Below are positions 43,514 through 53,902 of a DNA stretch of 64,000 bases, piece by piece. This DNA is from Pseudomonas sp. GOM6. Lineage in GTDB: Bacteria > Pseudomonadota > Gammaproteobacteria > Pseudomonadales > Pseudomonadaceae. Positions within the stretch are counted from its first letter, which is position 1. Every line of letters begins with the position of its first letter. The stretch spans positions 186,001-250,000 of the forward strand of contig NZ_JARPUS010000003.1 in the NCBI RefSeq assembly GCF_029537485.1, given 5' to 3'. A model generated the notes under the pieces. It did not search any database. It saw nothing but the letters and a program-made list of their open reading frames with translations, and had not been told where the DNA came from. Position numbers and translations under genes: made by a program.

Positions 43514-44440
43514 TCAGGCGTCGCGGCGCAGGCGGTCGGCGATTACATCGACCAGCTTGTCCGGCTGGAACTTGGAGAGAAAGTTGTCGCAACCAACCTT
43601 CTTCACCATGGCTTCATTGAAGCTGCCGGACAAGGAGGTGTGCAGCACCACGTACAGATCGCGCAGGCGTGGGTCATTGCGGATCTCGGTGGTCAGGCGG
43701 TAGCCGTCCATCTCCGGCATCTCGGCATCGGTGAAGATCATCAGCAGCTTATCGGTCATCACCTCGCCGCTGTCAGCCCACTTCTTCAGCAGTTGCAGGC
43801 CCTTGAGCCCATCACTGGCGCTGTGGGTACGAATGCCCAGCTGAGCCAGGGTTTCGCGCAATTGATTCAGGGCTACGCTGGAGTCATCCACCAGCAGCAC
43901 CTCACGCCCAACCGCCTTGGCCAGCAGCGGATCGGCCAGCTTTTCCTCGGAGACCTTGGTACTCATCGGCGCAATTTCCGCCAGCACCTTCTCCACATCG
44001 ATGATCTCGACGATCTGATCCTCAACCTTGGTGATGGCCGTCAGGTAGTGCTGGCGCCCTGCTCCGCCCGGCGGCGGCAGGATGGATTCCCAGTTGAGGT
44101 TGAGGATGCGGTCCACGCCACCCACCAGGAAGGCCTGTACCGAGCGGTTGTATTCGGTGACGATGATGGTGCTGTTCTCGTTCGGGGTGATCGGCCGCAT
44201 GCCGATGGCCTGGGACAGGTCGATCACCGGCAGGGTCTGGCCCCGCAGGTTGACGACCCCGCAGACGTAGGGGTGGCGGTGCGGCATCAGCGTCAGCTTG
44301 GGCAGCTGCAGAACCTCCTGCACCTTGAATACATTGATGGCGAACAGCTGCCGGCCCGTCAGCCGGAACATGAGGATCTCCAGGCGGTTCTCACCCACCA
44401 GCTGCGTGCGTTGATCCACTGTGTCGAGAATGCCGGCCAT
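43514..44440 (-). CDS. cheV: Chemotaxis coupling protein CheV
   Basis: 308 aa from ATG 44440 (MAGILDTVDQRTQLVG), chosen because CAGGAG lies six bases upstream; a second ATG is 3 bp earlier. CheW-like domain (about 20–170: FAINVFKVQEVLQLP, VCGVVNLRGQTLPVIDL) then a receiver domain with phosphoacceptor Asp in FTDAEMPEMDGY. It couples receptors to CheA and may tune adaptation. Convergent with the MCP gene (15 bp). Confidence 0.95.
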   Translation of the reverse strand: MAGILDTVDQRTQLVGENRLEILMFRLTGRQLFAINVFKVQEVLQLPKLTLMPHRHPYVCGVVNLRGQTLPVIDLSQAIGMRPITPNENSTIIVTEYNRSVQAFLVGGVDRILNLNWESILPPPGGAGRQHYLTAITKVEDQIVEIIDVEKVLAEIAPMSTKVSEEKLADPLLAKAVGREVLLVDDSSVALNQLRETLAQLGIRTHSASDGLKGLQLLKKWADSGEVMTDKLLMIFTDAEMPEMDGYRLTTEIRNDPRLRDLYVVLHTSLSGSFNEAMVKKVGCDNFLSKFQPDKLVDVIADRLRRDA

Positions 44441-44569
44441 CATGCGCTCCTGTTATCTGTACCGAGTCTAGCCCAGCGCCTTGTGTAGTATCGGCCGCTA
44501 TGACGGAAACTGCAGAGCCATGGCCGTTCGCCATCATGCCGCAGGCATAGACTCGAAGCCAGAAGCGCG

Positions 44570-45469
44570 TCACCGACAGCCCAACAACCCCGAATCTCTC
44601 GGCAGATGCAGACGCAGGGCGCCGGCACGTGCGGCGAAACGCAGGCGCTTACCCTCTAGCGGCTCGCCGTCCAGGTTGATGTCCAGCCCTTCCGGCGTCT
44701 CTACTTCCAGCCAGGGCAGACGAGCACTGACCGATACCGACTCCACACCAAGCATGCCGCCGGAAAGGAGCGTGCCGAGAGTGCCGACCACATCCGGCGA
44801 GGCCGGCACGATGCAGATGTCCAACAGGCCGTCATCGATGCGCGCGTGCGGGCACAGTACATGGCCGCCACCGGCCTGCCTGCCGTTGCCGATGCCCAGC
44901 GCGAGAAACTCGCCTTCCCAGGTGAAATCCGGACCACGGAAACGGCCGAAAGACGAGTGTACTTCGGCAAAGCGGCTCAGACCGGTCAGCAGGTAAGCCG
45001 CACCGCCGAGCAGGCTCTTCAGCTCTTCCGAAGTATTGGCCGTGACCTTGGAGCCGAAGCCACCGGTAGCCATGTTGAGAAACAACTGGCCATCCACTTC
45101 GCCCAGGTCGATTGGCTGCGGCTCGAACTCCAGCAGGCTCAGCGCCTCCGCGGGGATCAGCGGAATATCGGCAGCGTGGGCGAAGTCATTGGCGGTGCCT
45201 AGTGGCAGCAACGCCAGGCTGGCAGTACCGTCCGCCAACACCAGTGCCTCGGCCACCTCGCGCAGGGTGCCGTCGCCGCCTCCGGCGATCAGTGTCGGGT
45301 AGCCCGCAGCCAGGGCCTCCTGCACCAGGCGCGCAGCATCGCCGCCCTCCCAGGTCAGGCGCACCGCCAACTCCCAGCCATCCGCCCGCAGTGCCCTCAC
45401 GGCGCTACGTACCTCCTCGTTCTGCGCCTGCTTGCCATGCAGAATCAAAAGCGCCTTGCGCTCGCCCAT
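44570..45469 (-). CDS. yegS: YegS-type lipid kinase
   Basis: 299 aa. Diacylglycerol-kinase catalytic domain with GGGDGTLREVAEAL (residues about 63–76), PLGTANDFA, and the C-terminal NLDGEPLEGKRLRF. It likely phosphorylates a lipid such as phosphatidylglycerol (YegS in E. coli) with divalent metal. It lies 71 bp downstream of the FGGY kinase gene on the same strand. Could be co-transcribed with it. Confidence 0.9.
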   Translation of the reverse strand: MGERKALLILHGKQAQNEEVRSAVRALRADGWELAVRLTWEGGDAARLVQEALAAGYPTLIAGGGDGTLREVAEALVLADGTASLALLPLGTANDFAHAADIPLIPAEALSLLEFEPQPIDLGEVDGQLFLNMATGGFGSKVTANTSEELKSLLGGAAYLLTGLSRFAEVHSSFGRFRGPDFTWEGEFLALGIGNGRQAGGGHVLCPHARIDDGLLDICIVPASPDVVGTLGTLLSGGMLGVESVSVSARLPWLEVETPEGLDINLDGEPLEGKRLRFAARAGALRLHLPRDSGLLGCR

Positions 45470-45540
45470 AAGCTGCTCTCCGTCGCACGTTTATCCGAGT
45501 ACAGCAGACCACAGGCAATGCGTGAAAGTGCCAACAGGCG

Positions 45541-47100
45541 CTACGCCGGGTAGCCGGTGATCTCGCGAATGCTGCGGTACAAAGGCCTCAGCTGCTGATA
45601 CATGCGCAGGTAGACCTCGCGGTACAGGCGCTCGTACACCGCCACCGCCTGCGGATTGGGCTGGAACACCTTGCCGACCCGGGTCATGGCGGCGATGGCG
45701 GTGGGGAAATCCGGGTGCAGGCCGAGGCCGACGGCGCAGTCGATGGCCGCGCCGAGGCCGGAAGTCTCGTACAGGTGCGGGCGCTCGGCCGGCAGGTTGA
45801 AGATATCGGCAGTCAGCTGCATGGCCGCGTCGCTCTGCGAGCCGCCGCCGGAAATGCGCAGGCGCTGGATGCGCGTGCCGGAGCGCCGCTCGATCTTCTC
45901 GCGGCCCTGGCGCAGAGCGTAGGCCAGGCCCTCGAGGATGGCGCGGTACAGGTGCGCGCGGGTATGCACGTCGCCGAAGCCGATGATCGAGCCCTTGGCC
46001 TCCAGCCCCGGCTCGCGGATGCCCGGCGACCAGAACGGCTGCAGCATCAGGCCCATAGAGCCGGGCGGCACGCTCTCGACCAGCTCGTCGAACAGGGTCT
46101 CGGCCTCCACCCCCAGTTCCAGGCCGCGCTGGCGCTCGGCGTGGCCGAACTGTTCCTTGAACCAGCTGACCATCCAGAAGCCGCGAAAAACCATGACCTC
46201 GGTGTTGTAGTGGTCGGGAATCGCCGCCGGGTACGGCGGGATCAGCGGGATGGTCTCCAGGTACTGGGCGCGTGTGGTGTTGATGGTCGCCGTGGTGCCG
46301 TAGGACAGGCAGGCCGTGCTCGGCTCCACGCCGCCGGCGCCGATCACCTCGCAGGCCTTGTCCGAGGCGGCGGCGATCAGCGGCAGGCCTGCAGGAATGC
46401 CGGTGTGGGCACTGGCCTCGGCGCTGATCGCACCGAGGCGCTCGCCCGGCTTGACCAGCTCCGGCAGCATCTCCGGGCGCACCGGAATGGCCTGCCACTT
46501 CCAGTCGCTGGGCTTGGCCCAGCACAGGCGCTTGTAGTCGAACGGCAGGTAGGCCACGCAGCTGCCCACCGAGTCGGCGAAGCGGCCGCACAGGCGATGG
46601 GTGAGAAAGCCCGAGAGCAGCAGGAACTTGTACGTGCGCGCCCAGATCTCCGGCTGCTGCTGGGTGATCCAGTTGGCCTCGGCCTGGCTGCGGAAGTAGT
46701 CGATGGTTTCCTCTTCGCGGATCAGCTTGAACAGCCAGCCCCAGGGCCCCTTGATGCTTCCCTCCACCTCGGCACGGCGCTGGTCCAGCCAGAGAATGGC
46801 CGGGCGCAGCGGCTGGCCGGCCGCATCGACATTGATCAGGGTGCCGCGCTGGGTGGTCAGCGACACACCGGCAATCTGGCTTTTATCGATGTCGACGCTG
46901 GCCCACAGCTGCCGACAGGCCTCGCCGAGGCTGCGCCAGTAGTACTCCGGGTCCTGCTCGGCCCAGCCGGGATGCTCGGAATAGTAGGGTTCCAGCTCCA
47001 CCTTGCCCTTGCCGACCAGGTTGCCGGCCAGGTCGAAGAGCAGCGCGCGCACGCTCTGGGTGCCGTTGTCGATGGCCAGCAGATAGCGTTGTTCGCTCAC
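45541..47100 (-). CDS. FGGY-family carbohydrate or glycerol kinase
   Basis: 519 aa from GTG 47100, in the 4-bp overlap GTGA with the GlpD-like gene. [13 protein letters not shown] (residues about 11–23) and [18 protein letters not shown] are FGGY phosphate-binding motifs. It is not close enough in motifs to GlpK for me to name the substrate. The gene neighbours suggest a glycerol-type or related polyol. Translationally coupled to the upstream flavoprotein. Confidence 0.85.
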   Translation of the reverse strand: MSEQRYLLAIDNGTQSVRALLFDLAGNLVGKGKVELEPYYSEHPGWAEQDPEYYWRSLGEACRQLWASVDIDKSQIAGVSLTTQRGTLINVDAAGQPLRPAILWLDQRRAEVEGSIKGPWGWLFKLIREEETIDYFRSQAEANWITQQQPEIWARTYKFLLLSGFLTHRLCGRFADSVGSCVAYLPFDYKRLCWAKPSDWKWQAIPVRPEMLPELVKPGERLGAISAEASAHTGIPAGLPLIAAASDKACEVIGAGGVEPSTACLSYGTTATINTTRAQYLETIPLIPPYPAAIPDHYNTEVMVFRGFWMVSWFKEQFGHAERQRGLELGVEAETLFDELVESVPPGSMGLMLQPFWSPGIREPGLEAKGSIIGFGDVHTRAHLYRAILEGLAYALRQGREKIERRSGTRIQRLRISGGGSQSDAAMQLTADIFNLPAERPHLYETSGLGAAIDCAVGLGLHPDFPTAIAAMTRVGKVFQPNPQAVAVYERLYREVYLRMYQQLRPLYRSIREITGYPA

Positions 47101-48683
47101 GAAGATTCACCCGGCAGGCTGTAGCACTGGCGCCAGAGCGCCAGATAGCGTTGTTGTTGTTCGTCCCAGCGCGCATCGCTCCAGCCCAGGCGCGGCTGGC
47201 ACAGGGCGCGGATGCGCGGCAGCTCGGCCGCCGCGCCACCCGCCAGCAGCAGGCCGATGCGGGTGCGGCGCAGCAGCAGGTCGTCCAGCTGCAACACCAG
47301 TTCGTCGTCACAGGCCAGGGCCAGCTCGGCCCACAGCGTGGTGCTGGCGCCGATGCATTCGCTGCCCAGCTCGCCAATCAGCTCGGCCAGACGCGGCAGC
47401 GCCTGGCCATGACGACCGGCCAGACGCCGCTGCTGGCTCAGACACAGCCCCGGCAGTGCCTGTTCAGGCTGCGCACGGAATACCGGCTGACCACTATCGG
47501 CGACCTCGCGCCCGAGCATGGGCGCGCAGGCGCGCAGCACTTCCAGGGCCAGCAGGCGGAAGGTGGTCAGCTTGCCGCCGGCCAGGGTCACGCAGCCGGG
47601 CTCGACCCAAAGGGCGTGCTCGCGCTTCTCGTCTGACGGCTTCTTGCCGGAGCTTTCACCCTCGCTGACCACCGGGCGCACACCAGCCCAGGTGGATAGC
47701 ACATCGGTACGTCCGATGCCGGCATGCGGGAATACGCTGGCGCAGGCCGCCAGCAGATACTCCACCTCTGCTTCCGTGATCCGTGCATCGCGGTTCAGCG
47801 CCTCGCCATGGTCCAGATCGGTGGTGCCGATCACCGTGGCGCCTTCCCAGGGGAAGACGAACACCGGGCGCTGGTCCTCGGGGTGCATAAAGCTGATGGC
47901 CTGAGCCACCGGCAGGCGCCAGGCCGGCAGCAGCAGGTGGCTGCCGCGCAGCGGGCGGATATGTTCCAGGCCGCTCTTCTGGCGCAGCTCGTCAGCCCAG
48001 GCACCGGTGGCCTGGGCCACGGCGCGTGCGCGGAAACCGAAACGCCGGCCGCTTTCGCTGTCCTCGGCGACCAGGCCGTTCACCCGTTCGCCATCGCGGC
48101 TCAGCTCGATCACGCGCATACCGTTGAGCGCCTCGCCGCCCTCGGCCCGCGCCTCGCCCAGCACACGCATCACCAGGCGCGCATCATCGGTGACGGCATC
48201 GGTGAACAGGGTGCCGCCGAGCAGCTCGGCGTCATTCAGCCCCGGCGCCAGGTAGCGCAGCTCGGCGGCCGGGTGATAGCGGTGCAGGCGCTGGCCGGCC
48301 AGGGCGTCATAAACGCCGAGCAGGCCGCCGAACACCCGGGGCCCGGGGAACTTGCCACGGTAGTGCGGGAACAGGAACGGCAGCGCATCGACCAGCCCCG
48401 GCGCCTCGCCGAGCAGGCGCTGGCGCTCGCGCACCGAGTCGCGGGTCAGGCCCAGCTGGCCCTTGGCGATATAGCGCAGGCCGCCGTGGACCATTTTCGA
48501 AGAACGACTGGAGGTGCCCCAGGCGAAGTCGCGCTGCTCCAGCAGCAGACAGCTCCAACCACGCCGCGCCGCTTCACGCAGGATGCCGGTGCCGCTGATT
48601 CCGCCGCCGATAACTATCAGGTCCCAGTCGCGCGCCGCCAGCTCGGGCAGCGCCGCCGCGCGCCACGGCGCGTTCCAGCTCAT
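47097..48683 (-). CDS. GlpD-like FAD-dependent glycerol-3-phosphate dehydrogenase family protein
   Basis: 528 aa from ATG 48683 ([22 protein letters not shown]), 1 bp after the upstream stop. A long upstream extension overlaps the next gene and is rejected. FAD motif [19 protein letters not shown] (about 21–39), then [17 protein letters not shown] and GTTDLDHGE. Such enzymes oxidise glycerol-3-phosphate to dihydroxyacetone phosphate and pass electrons to quinones. Coupled to the FGGY kinase downstream. Confidence 0.85.
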   Translation of the reverse strand: MSWNAPWRAAALPELAARDWDLIVIGGGISGTGILREAARRGWSCLLLEQRDFAWGTSSRSSKMVHGGLRYIAKGQLGLTRDSVRERQRLLGEAPGLVDALPFLFPHYRGKFPGPRVFGGLLGVYDALAGQRLHRYHPAAELRYLAPGLNDAELLGGTLFTDAVTDDARLVMRVLGEARAEGGEALNGMRVIELSRDGERVNGLVAEDSESGRRFGFRARAVAQATGAWADELRQKSGLEHIRPLRGSHLLLPAWRLPVAQAISFMHPEDQRPVFVFPWEGATVIGTTDLDHGEALNRDARITEAEVEYLLAACASVFPHAGIGRTDVLSTWAGVRPVVSEGESSGKKPSDEKREHALWVEPGCVTLAGGKLTTFRLLALEVLRACAPMLGREVADSGQPVFRAQPEQALPGLCLSQQRRLAGRHGQALPRLAELIGELGSECIGASTTLWAELALACDDELVLQLDDLLLRRTRIGLLLAGGAAAELPRIRALCQPRLGWSDARWDEQQQRYLALWRQCYSLPGESS

Positions 48684-48684
48684 C

Positions 48685-50283
48685 TCAGTCCTCCAGCAGC
48701 ACGCCCGGAGCCAGACGCCGCTCCGGATCGAAGTGCTGCGCCATGGCCTTGAGTGCTGCAATGCCCAGCTCGCCCTTCTCCGCCGCCAGGTACGGCGCGT
48801 GGTCGCGGCCGACGCCGTGCTGGTGGCTGATGGTGCCGCGGTTGTCAGCGATGGTCTGGCTGGCTGCCCGCTTGAGCTTGGCCCAGCGTGCCAGCGTTGC
48901 CGCGTAGCTGTCGCCCGGACGGAACACGTAGGTGGTGTAGATGCTCGAACCCTGGCCATAGACGTGCGACAGGTGGGTGAACACGTGGACCCGCTCGCCC
49001 TCCTCCGCCAGGCCCTGGCGCAGACTGGCCTCGACCTGGTTCAGCAGGTGGTCGACGTTGTTCCAGTCGGTGGCCGTCTCCAGGGTATCCACCGCGTAGC
49101 CGGCCTCCCACAGGCCGTGGCGCAGGTAGGGGAAGCGGAAGCGGTTCTCCGCCCATTTCTTGCCCAGCAGGGTGCCGGTGAATACGCCGCCAAAGCCCTT
49201 CAGCAGCTTTTTCGCCTGCTTCACCGACAGCCAATTCTGGCCGCGGTTGCCGGTAACGCCGAAGGTCAGCATGCATTTGCCGGCGCGGGCGCCGCGCAGG
49301 GCCAGGTACTTTTCCAGCAGGGCGATCTGCTCCGGGTGGCCAGCCAGGGCTAGCTGGGTCTCGGTCTCGATGGCGTTGGACAGGCGCAGCATGGACAGCG
49401 GAATGCGCGCCTGCACCAGCGCGCGGATGCCGGCCAGGGCCTGCCGCCAGCTGGGCAGGAACACGGCGAAGAACTTCTCCTGCTCGGCCAGCTTGGTGAC
49501 GCGCACCTTGACCTCGGAGATCACGCCGAAGCGGCCTTCGCTGCCGAGGATCAGCTCGCGCAGGTCCGGCCCGGCGGCCGAGGCCGGGAAGGTCGGGATG
49601 TCCAGGGTGCCGGAGAAGGTCTCGACCTTGCCGCCGGCAAACAGCTGCTCGATGCGCCCGTAGCGCAGCGACTGCTGGCCACTGGAGCGGCTGGCGACCC
49701 AGCCGCCGAGGGTGGACAGTTCCCAGGACTGCGGGAAGTGGCCGAGGGTATAGCCGCGCGCGCGCAGCTGCGCCTCTACCTGCGGGCCGTTGGCGCCAGG
49801 GCCGAAGGTGGCGATCTGGCTCTGCTCGTCGAGGTCGAGCAGCTGGGTCATGCGCTCCAGCGACAGGGTCAGCACCGGCTTGGCCGATTCGACAGGGTTG
49901 ATATGCCCGGCCACCGAAGTGCCGCCGCCGTAGGGGATAACGATGGCGTCCTGCTCCCTGGCCCAGGCCAGCAGCTCGCGGATCTGCGCCGCGGTTTCCG
50001 GCAGGGCAACGCCGTCGGGGAACACGCCGAACTCGCCGGAGCGCATGGCCAGCCAGTCCGGCAGGCTCTGGCCGCGGGCGTGGCGCACGCGCACTTCGGC
50101 ATCGACGCTGATCAGCGGGTGGCGCAGGCTCAGGCGCGATTCGGGCACCTGCGCCAGTACCTGTTCGAGCGTGGCATCCTTCAGGCGCTGCCCGGTGCCG
50201 ACCCGCTGCTCCAGGAAAGCCGCGCCATGCGCCGGCAGCTCCACCACAGTGGCCTCGTCGCCCCATCCATTCCAACGTCGCAT
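48685..50283 (-). CDS. FAD-linked oxidase resembling alkyl-DHAP synthase
   Basis: 532 aa from ATG 50283 (MRRWNGWGDEATVVELPAHG), with GGGAG five bases upstream. PCMH-type FAD domain: PYGGGTSVAGHINPV and GPQVEAQLRARGYTLGHFPQS, then GGWVASRSSGQQSLRYG. The C-terminal SHQHGVGRDHAPYL resembles the His loop of alkylglycerone-phosphate synthases, although the middle His is Gln here. First gene of the glycerolipid-like cluster. AGPS exchanges the acyl chain of DHAP for an alkyl chain; whether this one does is unknown. Confidence 0.8.
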   Translation of the reverse strand: MRRWNGWGDEATVVELPAHGAAFLEQRVGTGQRLKDATLEQVLAQVPESRLSLRHPLISVDAEVRVRHARGQSLPDWLAMRSGEFGVFPDGVALPETAAQIRELLAWAREQDAIVIPYGGGTSVAGHINPVESAKPVLTLSLERMTQLLDLDEQSQIATFGPGANGPQVEAQLRARGYTLGHFPQSWELSTLGGWVASRSSGQQSLRYGRIEQLFAGGKVETFSGTLDIPTFPASAAGPDLRELILGSEGRFGVISEVKVRVTKLAEQEKFFAVFLPSWRQALAGIRALVQARIPLSMLRLSNAIETETQLALAGHPEQIALLEKYLALRGARAGKCMLTFGVTGNRGQNWLSVKQAKKLLKGFGGVFTGTLLGKKWAENRFRFPYLRHGLWEAGYAVDTLETATDWNNVDHLLNQVEASLRQGLAEEGERVHVFTHLSHVYGQGSSIYTTYVFRPGDSYAATLARWAKLKRAASQTIADNRGTISHQHGVGRDHAPYLAAEKGELGIAALKAMAQHFDPERRLAPGVLLED

Positions 50284-50322
50284 GCGTGCTCCCAGTATTC
50301 CGGTCATTCTCAATGGCTGCCT

Positions 50323-50364
50323 ATACTAGCCAGCCGCCCGGCTCGGTCACTGTCGAATCGAGCC
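50323..50364. promoter_or_regulatory. Candidate promoter and operator of the glycerolipid-like cluster
   Basis: Minus strand GTGACC (50345–50350), 16-bp spacer, TAGTAT (50323–50328). An inverted repeat GGCTCG (50340–50345) / CGAGCC (50359–50364) overlaps the -35. It lies in the 123 bp between the flavoprotein gene and the divergent AraC gene and is a plausible site for that regulator. On the plus strand TATACT (50322–50327) could serve the araC-like gene. Confidence 0.4.
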
Positions 50365-50406
50365 AGCGCCTGTCGCCAATCAAGACAAGCAGAACAACAA
50401 GAAACG

Positions 50407-51435
50407 ATGCTGACCCTCGGCTATACCTCAGTCCCCGCCCTGCTCAAATATCTGCGCCATGCCGAAGCACTCGGCCTGGACCTGGCCGCCGCGCGTGCCG
50501 CGGCCGGAGTGACTCAGGAGGACCTGGCCGACAATGGCCGGCGCATTCCCAGCGAAATGCACGAACGCCTGCTGGCGCACCTGCTGCAGGTCTCCAATGA
50601 CCCGCTATTCGGCCTGCACTCGGCGCGCTACGTACAACCCGGGTCATGGAGCGTGCTCGGCTACATCACCATGAACTGTGCCACCCTGGGCGAGGCGATG
50701 GGACGTATCGTGCCTTACGAGAAGCTGGTCGGCGACATGGGCACCAGCCGCGTAGAGCCGGCCGGCGACCATGTACGACTGATCTGGAACTGTCGCCACC
50801 AGGATCCGGAGATCCGCCGCCACATGGTGGAAAATGTGCTGGCCTCATGGATTCTCTACGCTCGCTGGATTGCTGAAATGGACAGGTCGCCGAGCGAAGT
50901 GTGGCTGGAACATCAGCGCCCCGCCGCCGCAGCCCTGGAGGACTATGAAGCGGTGTTCGGCTGCCCCGTGCGTTTCGACCAGCCCTACAGCGCCCTGCTG
51001 GTGCCGCTGGACTACCTGGCCATCCCATTGCGCCAGGCCGACCCCAACCTGCTGCGCACCCTGGAAGAGCATGCGCTGACCATGATGGCCGGGCTGGATG
51101 ACGGCGAGCCGCTGCCGCAGCGAGTGAAGAACGCCCTGCGCCTGTTGCTCAAGGATGGCCTGCCGCGCAAGGAGAAGGTGGCGGAGAAGTTCCACATGAC
51201 CGTACGCACCCTGCAGCGCCACCTGCAGCAGGCCGGTACCAGCTACCAGGAAATTCTCGACCAGCTGCGCCAGGAGCTGGCCGAGCACTACCTGCTGCGT
51301 AGCGAGCTGGCGATCCAGGATATCGCCAGCTATCTGGGTTTCACCGAGTCGCGCTCCTTCCACCGCAGTTTCAAGGCCTGGACTGGCATGACACCGGGCG
51401 AATATCGCGAGCAGCGCAAGGGCGCGCCGCTCTGA
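50407..51435 (+). CDS. AraC-family transcriptional regulator
   Basis: 342 aa from ATG 50407 (MLTLGYTSVPALLKYLRHAE). An arabinose-binding-type N-terminal domain (about 15–200) precedes a C-terminal AraC HTH pair (RKEKVAEKFHMTVRTLQRHLQQ, FTESRSFHRSFKAWTGMTPGEYR). Divergent from the FAD oxidase gene, so it probably controls that cluster. It belongs to the OruR/ArgR-like group of pseudomonad regulators by N-domain, ligand unknown. Confidence 0.88.
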   Translation: MLTLGYTSVPALLKYLRHAEALGLDLAAARAAAGVTQEDLADNGRRIPSEMHERLLAHLLQVSNDPLFGLHSARYVQPGSWSVLGYITMNCATLGEAMGRIVPYEKLVGDMGTSRVEPAGDHVRLIWNCRHQDPEIRRHMVENVLASWILYARWIAEMDRSPSEVWLEHQRPAAAALEDYEAVFGCPVRFDQPYSALLVPLDYLAIPLRQADPNLLRTLEEHALTMMAGLDDGEPLPQRVKNALRLLLKDGLPRKEKVAEKFHMTVRTLQRHLQQAGTSYQEILDQLRQELAEHYLLRSELAIQDIASYLGFTESRSFHRSFKAWTGMTPGEYREQRKGAPL

Positions 51436-51444
51436 GCTGACGTC

Positions 51445-52641
51445 CTAGCCGAGCAATTCGCTCAGCGGAATAAAGCGCAGCGCGTCGCCTTCGCCGTAGG
51501 TGCTCCCCTCCATCACCTCGACCAGGCCATCGGCCCAGGCAACGCTGCGCAGCACGCCAGAGCTCTGATTGGTATAGAGCACAGCACGCCCATGCTCTAC
51601 ACGTGCGCGCAGGTATTCACGGCGACTGCCTGGCTTGTCCCAGGTAAAACCTGCCGGCAACGTAAAAGCCAGTGGCTCAACCTCGGCCACACCCAGGCGT
51701 CGCAGTAGATAGGGCCGCGCCAACAGGCCAAAGGTCACCAGTGTCGAGGCTGGATTGCCAGGCAAACCCAGCACCGGAACGCCGCGGTAATGGCCACAGG
51801 TCAGCGGCTTACCTGGCTTGATAGCCAGCTTCCACAGAGCCAGATCGCCTTCCTCACGCAGTACCTGGCCGAGAAAATCAGCCTCGCCGACGGAAACACC
51901 ACCTGTGGAAAGAATCAGATCAACCTCATCCAGAGCCCCCAGAGCCAGACGGGTTTGCTCTAGGTCATCCGGCATAATACCGGCATCCACCACTTCGCAG
52001 CCCAAACGCTGAAGCCAGGTGCACAGTACGCGACGATTGCTGTTGTATATCTGACCGGGACCAAGCGGCAGGCCTGGCTCGAGCAACTCGTCGCCCGTGG
52101 AAAGCACCGCAACCCGAGGCTTGCGACGAACCGGCAGCTGGGCACAGCCGAGCGAAGCAGCCAACCCCAGCTCCACAGGACCAAGGCGCGTACCTGCATT
52201 GAGCACCAGCTCGCCTCGACGCGTCTCCTGCCCCTGGGCACGGACGTTTTGCCCTGCGCGCAGCGGCTCAAGGAAACGCACACGACCGTCGGCCAGCACC
52301 TCGCAATTCTCCTGCATCTCCACCGTATCGGCCCCCGGTGGCAGTGGCGCGCCGGTAAAGATTCGCGCACAGCTGCCTGGCTGCAGCGCCTGCGGCGCGT
52401 GGCCGGCGAAGATGCGCTGGCTCACCGGCAAGGCCTCACCACTGTAATCGCTCAGACACAGGGCATAACCATCCATGGCACTGTTCGGCCAAGGAGGTAG
52501 ATCCAGCCCTGCGACCAGTTCGGTCGCCAGTACTCGACCATCCGCTGCCGCCAGCGGCAACACCTGCAGCTCACGAATCGGTGCCTGCTCGGCCAGCGTC
52601 AGCAGGCGTTCAAGCGCATCCTCAACGGGCAGCAGACTCAT
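51445..52641 (-). CDS. moeA: Molybdopterin molybdenumtransferase MoeA
   Basis: 398 aa. MoeA domain order: N-terminal [27 protein letters not shown], the MogA-like domain with STGDELLEPG and STGGVSVGEADF, and GLPGNPASTLVTF. It inserts molybdenum into the adenylylated cofactor. The start overlaps the moaB stop (ATGA), so the two are coupled. Confidence 0.95.
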   Translation of the reverse strand: MSLLPVEDALERLLTLAEQAPIRELQVLPLAAADGRVLATELVAGLDLPPWPNSAMDGYALCLSDYSGEALPVSQRIFAGHAPQALQPGSCARIFTGAPLPPGADTVEMQENCEVLADGRVRFLEPLRAGQNVRAQGQETRRGELVLNAGTRLGPVELGLAASLGCAQLPVRRKPRVAVLSTGDELLEPGLPLGPGQIYNSNRRVLCTWLQRLGCEVVDAGIMPDDLEQTRLALGALDEVDLILSTGGVSVGEADFLGQVLREEGDLALWKLAIKPGKPLTCGHYRGVPVLGLPGNPASTLVTFGLLARPYLLRRLGVAEVEPLAFTLPAGFTWDKPGSRREYLRARVEHGRAVLYTNQSSGVLRSVAWADGLVEVMEGSTYGEGDALRFIPLSELLG

Positions 52642-53177
52642 CCACGACTCTCACAGGGATCAACGGGCTTGAGATGCGCGACGAAATTGCAGGGACGGTG
52701 GCGGTTGTCCAGTTGCTCGGCGAGGATGCCATCCCAGGCCGTGCGACAGGCATTGGTGGAGCCAGGCAGACAACAGACCAGCGTGCCATTAGCCAGGCCT
52801 GCCAGGGCGCGCGACTGCATGGTGGAGGTGCCAATGTCGCCCACCGATATCTGCCGGAAATACTCCCCAAATCCATCGACCTGCTTGTCCAGCAGACAAG
52901 CCACGGCTTCGGGTGTGCTGTCTCGCCCGGTAAAGCCCGTTCCACCGGTGATCAGCACCACCTGAACCTCATCCTCGGCAATCCACTGCGCCACCTGGGC
53001 GCGAATGCGATACAGATCGTCCTTCAACAACACGCGGGCAGCGAGGTGGTGACCTGCATCGGTAAGCCGGTCAACGAACAGTTGCCCGGAGGTATCGGTT
53101 TGTAGAGTGCGGGTATCGCTTACAGTGAGAACGGCAATGTTCAGCGGCACGAAAGCCGCCTCGGCCTTGTGACTCAT
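52638..53177 (-). CDS. moaB: Molybdenum cofactor biosynthesis protein MoaB
   Basis: 179 aa. MogA/MoaB fold: [19 protein letters not shown] (about 13–31) and [17 protein letters not shown] (about 75–91), then [17 protein letters not shown]. It activates molybdopterin by adenylylation. Divergent from mobA, which has about 65 bp for its promoter. Confidence 0.93.
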   Translation of the reverse strand: MSHKAEAAFVPLNIAVLTVSDTRTLQTDTSGQLFVDRLTDAGHHLAARVLLKDDLYRIRAQVAQWIAEDEVQVVLITGGTGFTGRDSTPEAVACLLDKQVDGFGEYFRQISVGDIGTSTMQSRALAGLANGTLVCCLPGSTNACRTAWDGILAEQLDNRHRPCNFVAHLKPVDPCESRG

Positions 53178-53242
53178 GGCAGGGTCCGGTTGTGGCGAAA
53201 ACAGGCCGGTGTTATATCACAGGCCCCAACCCCGAGACCGCC

Positions 53243-53842
53243 ATGACCGATCACCGCGCCCCCTGCTCCATCCTGTTGCTGGCCGGTGGCCGCGGACAGC
53301 GCATGGGCGGCCAAGATAAGGGCCTGATAGAGTGGCGTGGACAGCCCCTGATTGCTCATTTGCATGAGCAGGTGCGCGCCCTCACCGATGACCTGATCAT
53401 CTCCTGCAATCGCAATCACGAGCGCTATGCCAGCTATGCGGACCATCTGGTCAGCGATGTTGAAACAGGCTTTCAGGGACCGTTGGCTGGCATCCTCGCC
53501 GGCCTGATCCAGGCCCGGCACCCCCGGATGCTGGTATTACCCTGCGACGCACCAAGCCTGGACAGGGCACTGTTGCTCGATCTGATGGAGACTGCGCAGC
53601 AGGCGCCAGAGCGACCGCTGATGGTTCGCCAGGATAAGCACTGGCAACCGCTGTTCTGTGTCTTGCCTAAAAACCTGTACCCAGCATTGTTGGCGCTCTG
53701 GAATGACGGCGAACGCAGCCCGAGACGCGCATTGCAGCGACTTGATGCCCTGGCCTACCCATGTGCCGCCGACGATCCTCGATTGAGCAACCTGAATACG
53801 CCTGAACTGCTCAAGGCTGCATCGACGCATAAAAAGGATTGA
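53243..53842 (+). CDS. mobA: Molybdenum cofactor guanylyltransferase MobA
   Basis: 199 aa from ATG 53243 ([22 protein letters not shown]). The nucleotidyltransferase signature [16 protein letters not shown] (about 13–28) and [15 protein letters not shown] are clear. It adds GMP to Moco to make the dinucleotide used by DMSO-reductase-type enzymes. The upstream extension has no similarity. Ribosome site is weak. Confidence 0.95.
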   Translation: MTDHRAPCSILLLAGGRGQRMGGQDKGLIEWRGQPLIAHLHEQVRALTDDLIISCNRNHERYASYADHLVSDVETGFQGPLAGILAGLIQARHPRMLVLPCDAPSLDRALLLDLMETAQQAPERPLMVRQDKHWQPLFCVLPKNLYPALLALWNDGERSPRRALQRLDALAYPCAADDPRLSNLNTPELLKAASTHKKD

Positions 53843-53902
53843 ACTCACCTAGCTTAACTCCGTCAGAAATTCAGCACTTGCACTGAAATCAAGGAGATAA
53901 CC

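Noticed and set aside
48684..48959. Extended start of the GlpD-like gene
   Set aside because: It overlaps the FAD oxidase gene out of frame; ATG 48683 sits 1 bp after that gene's stop.
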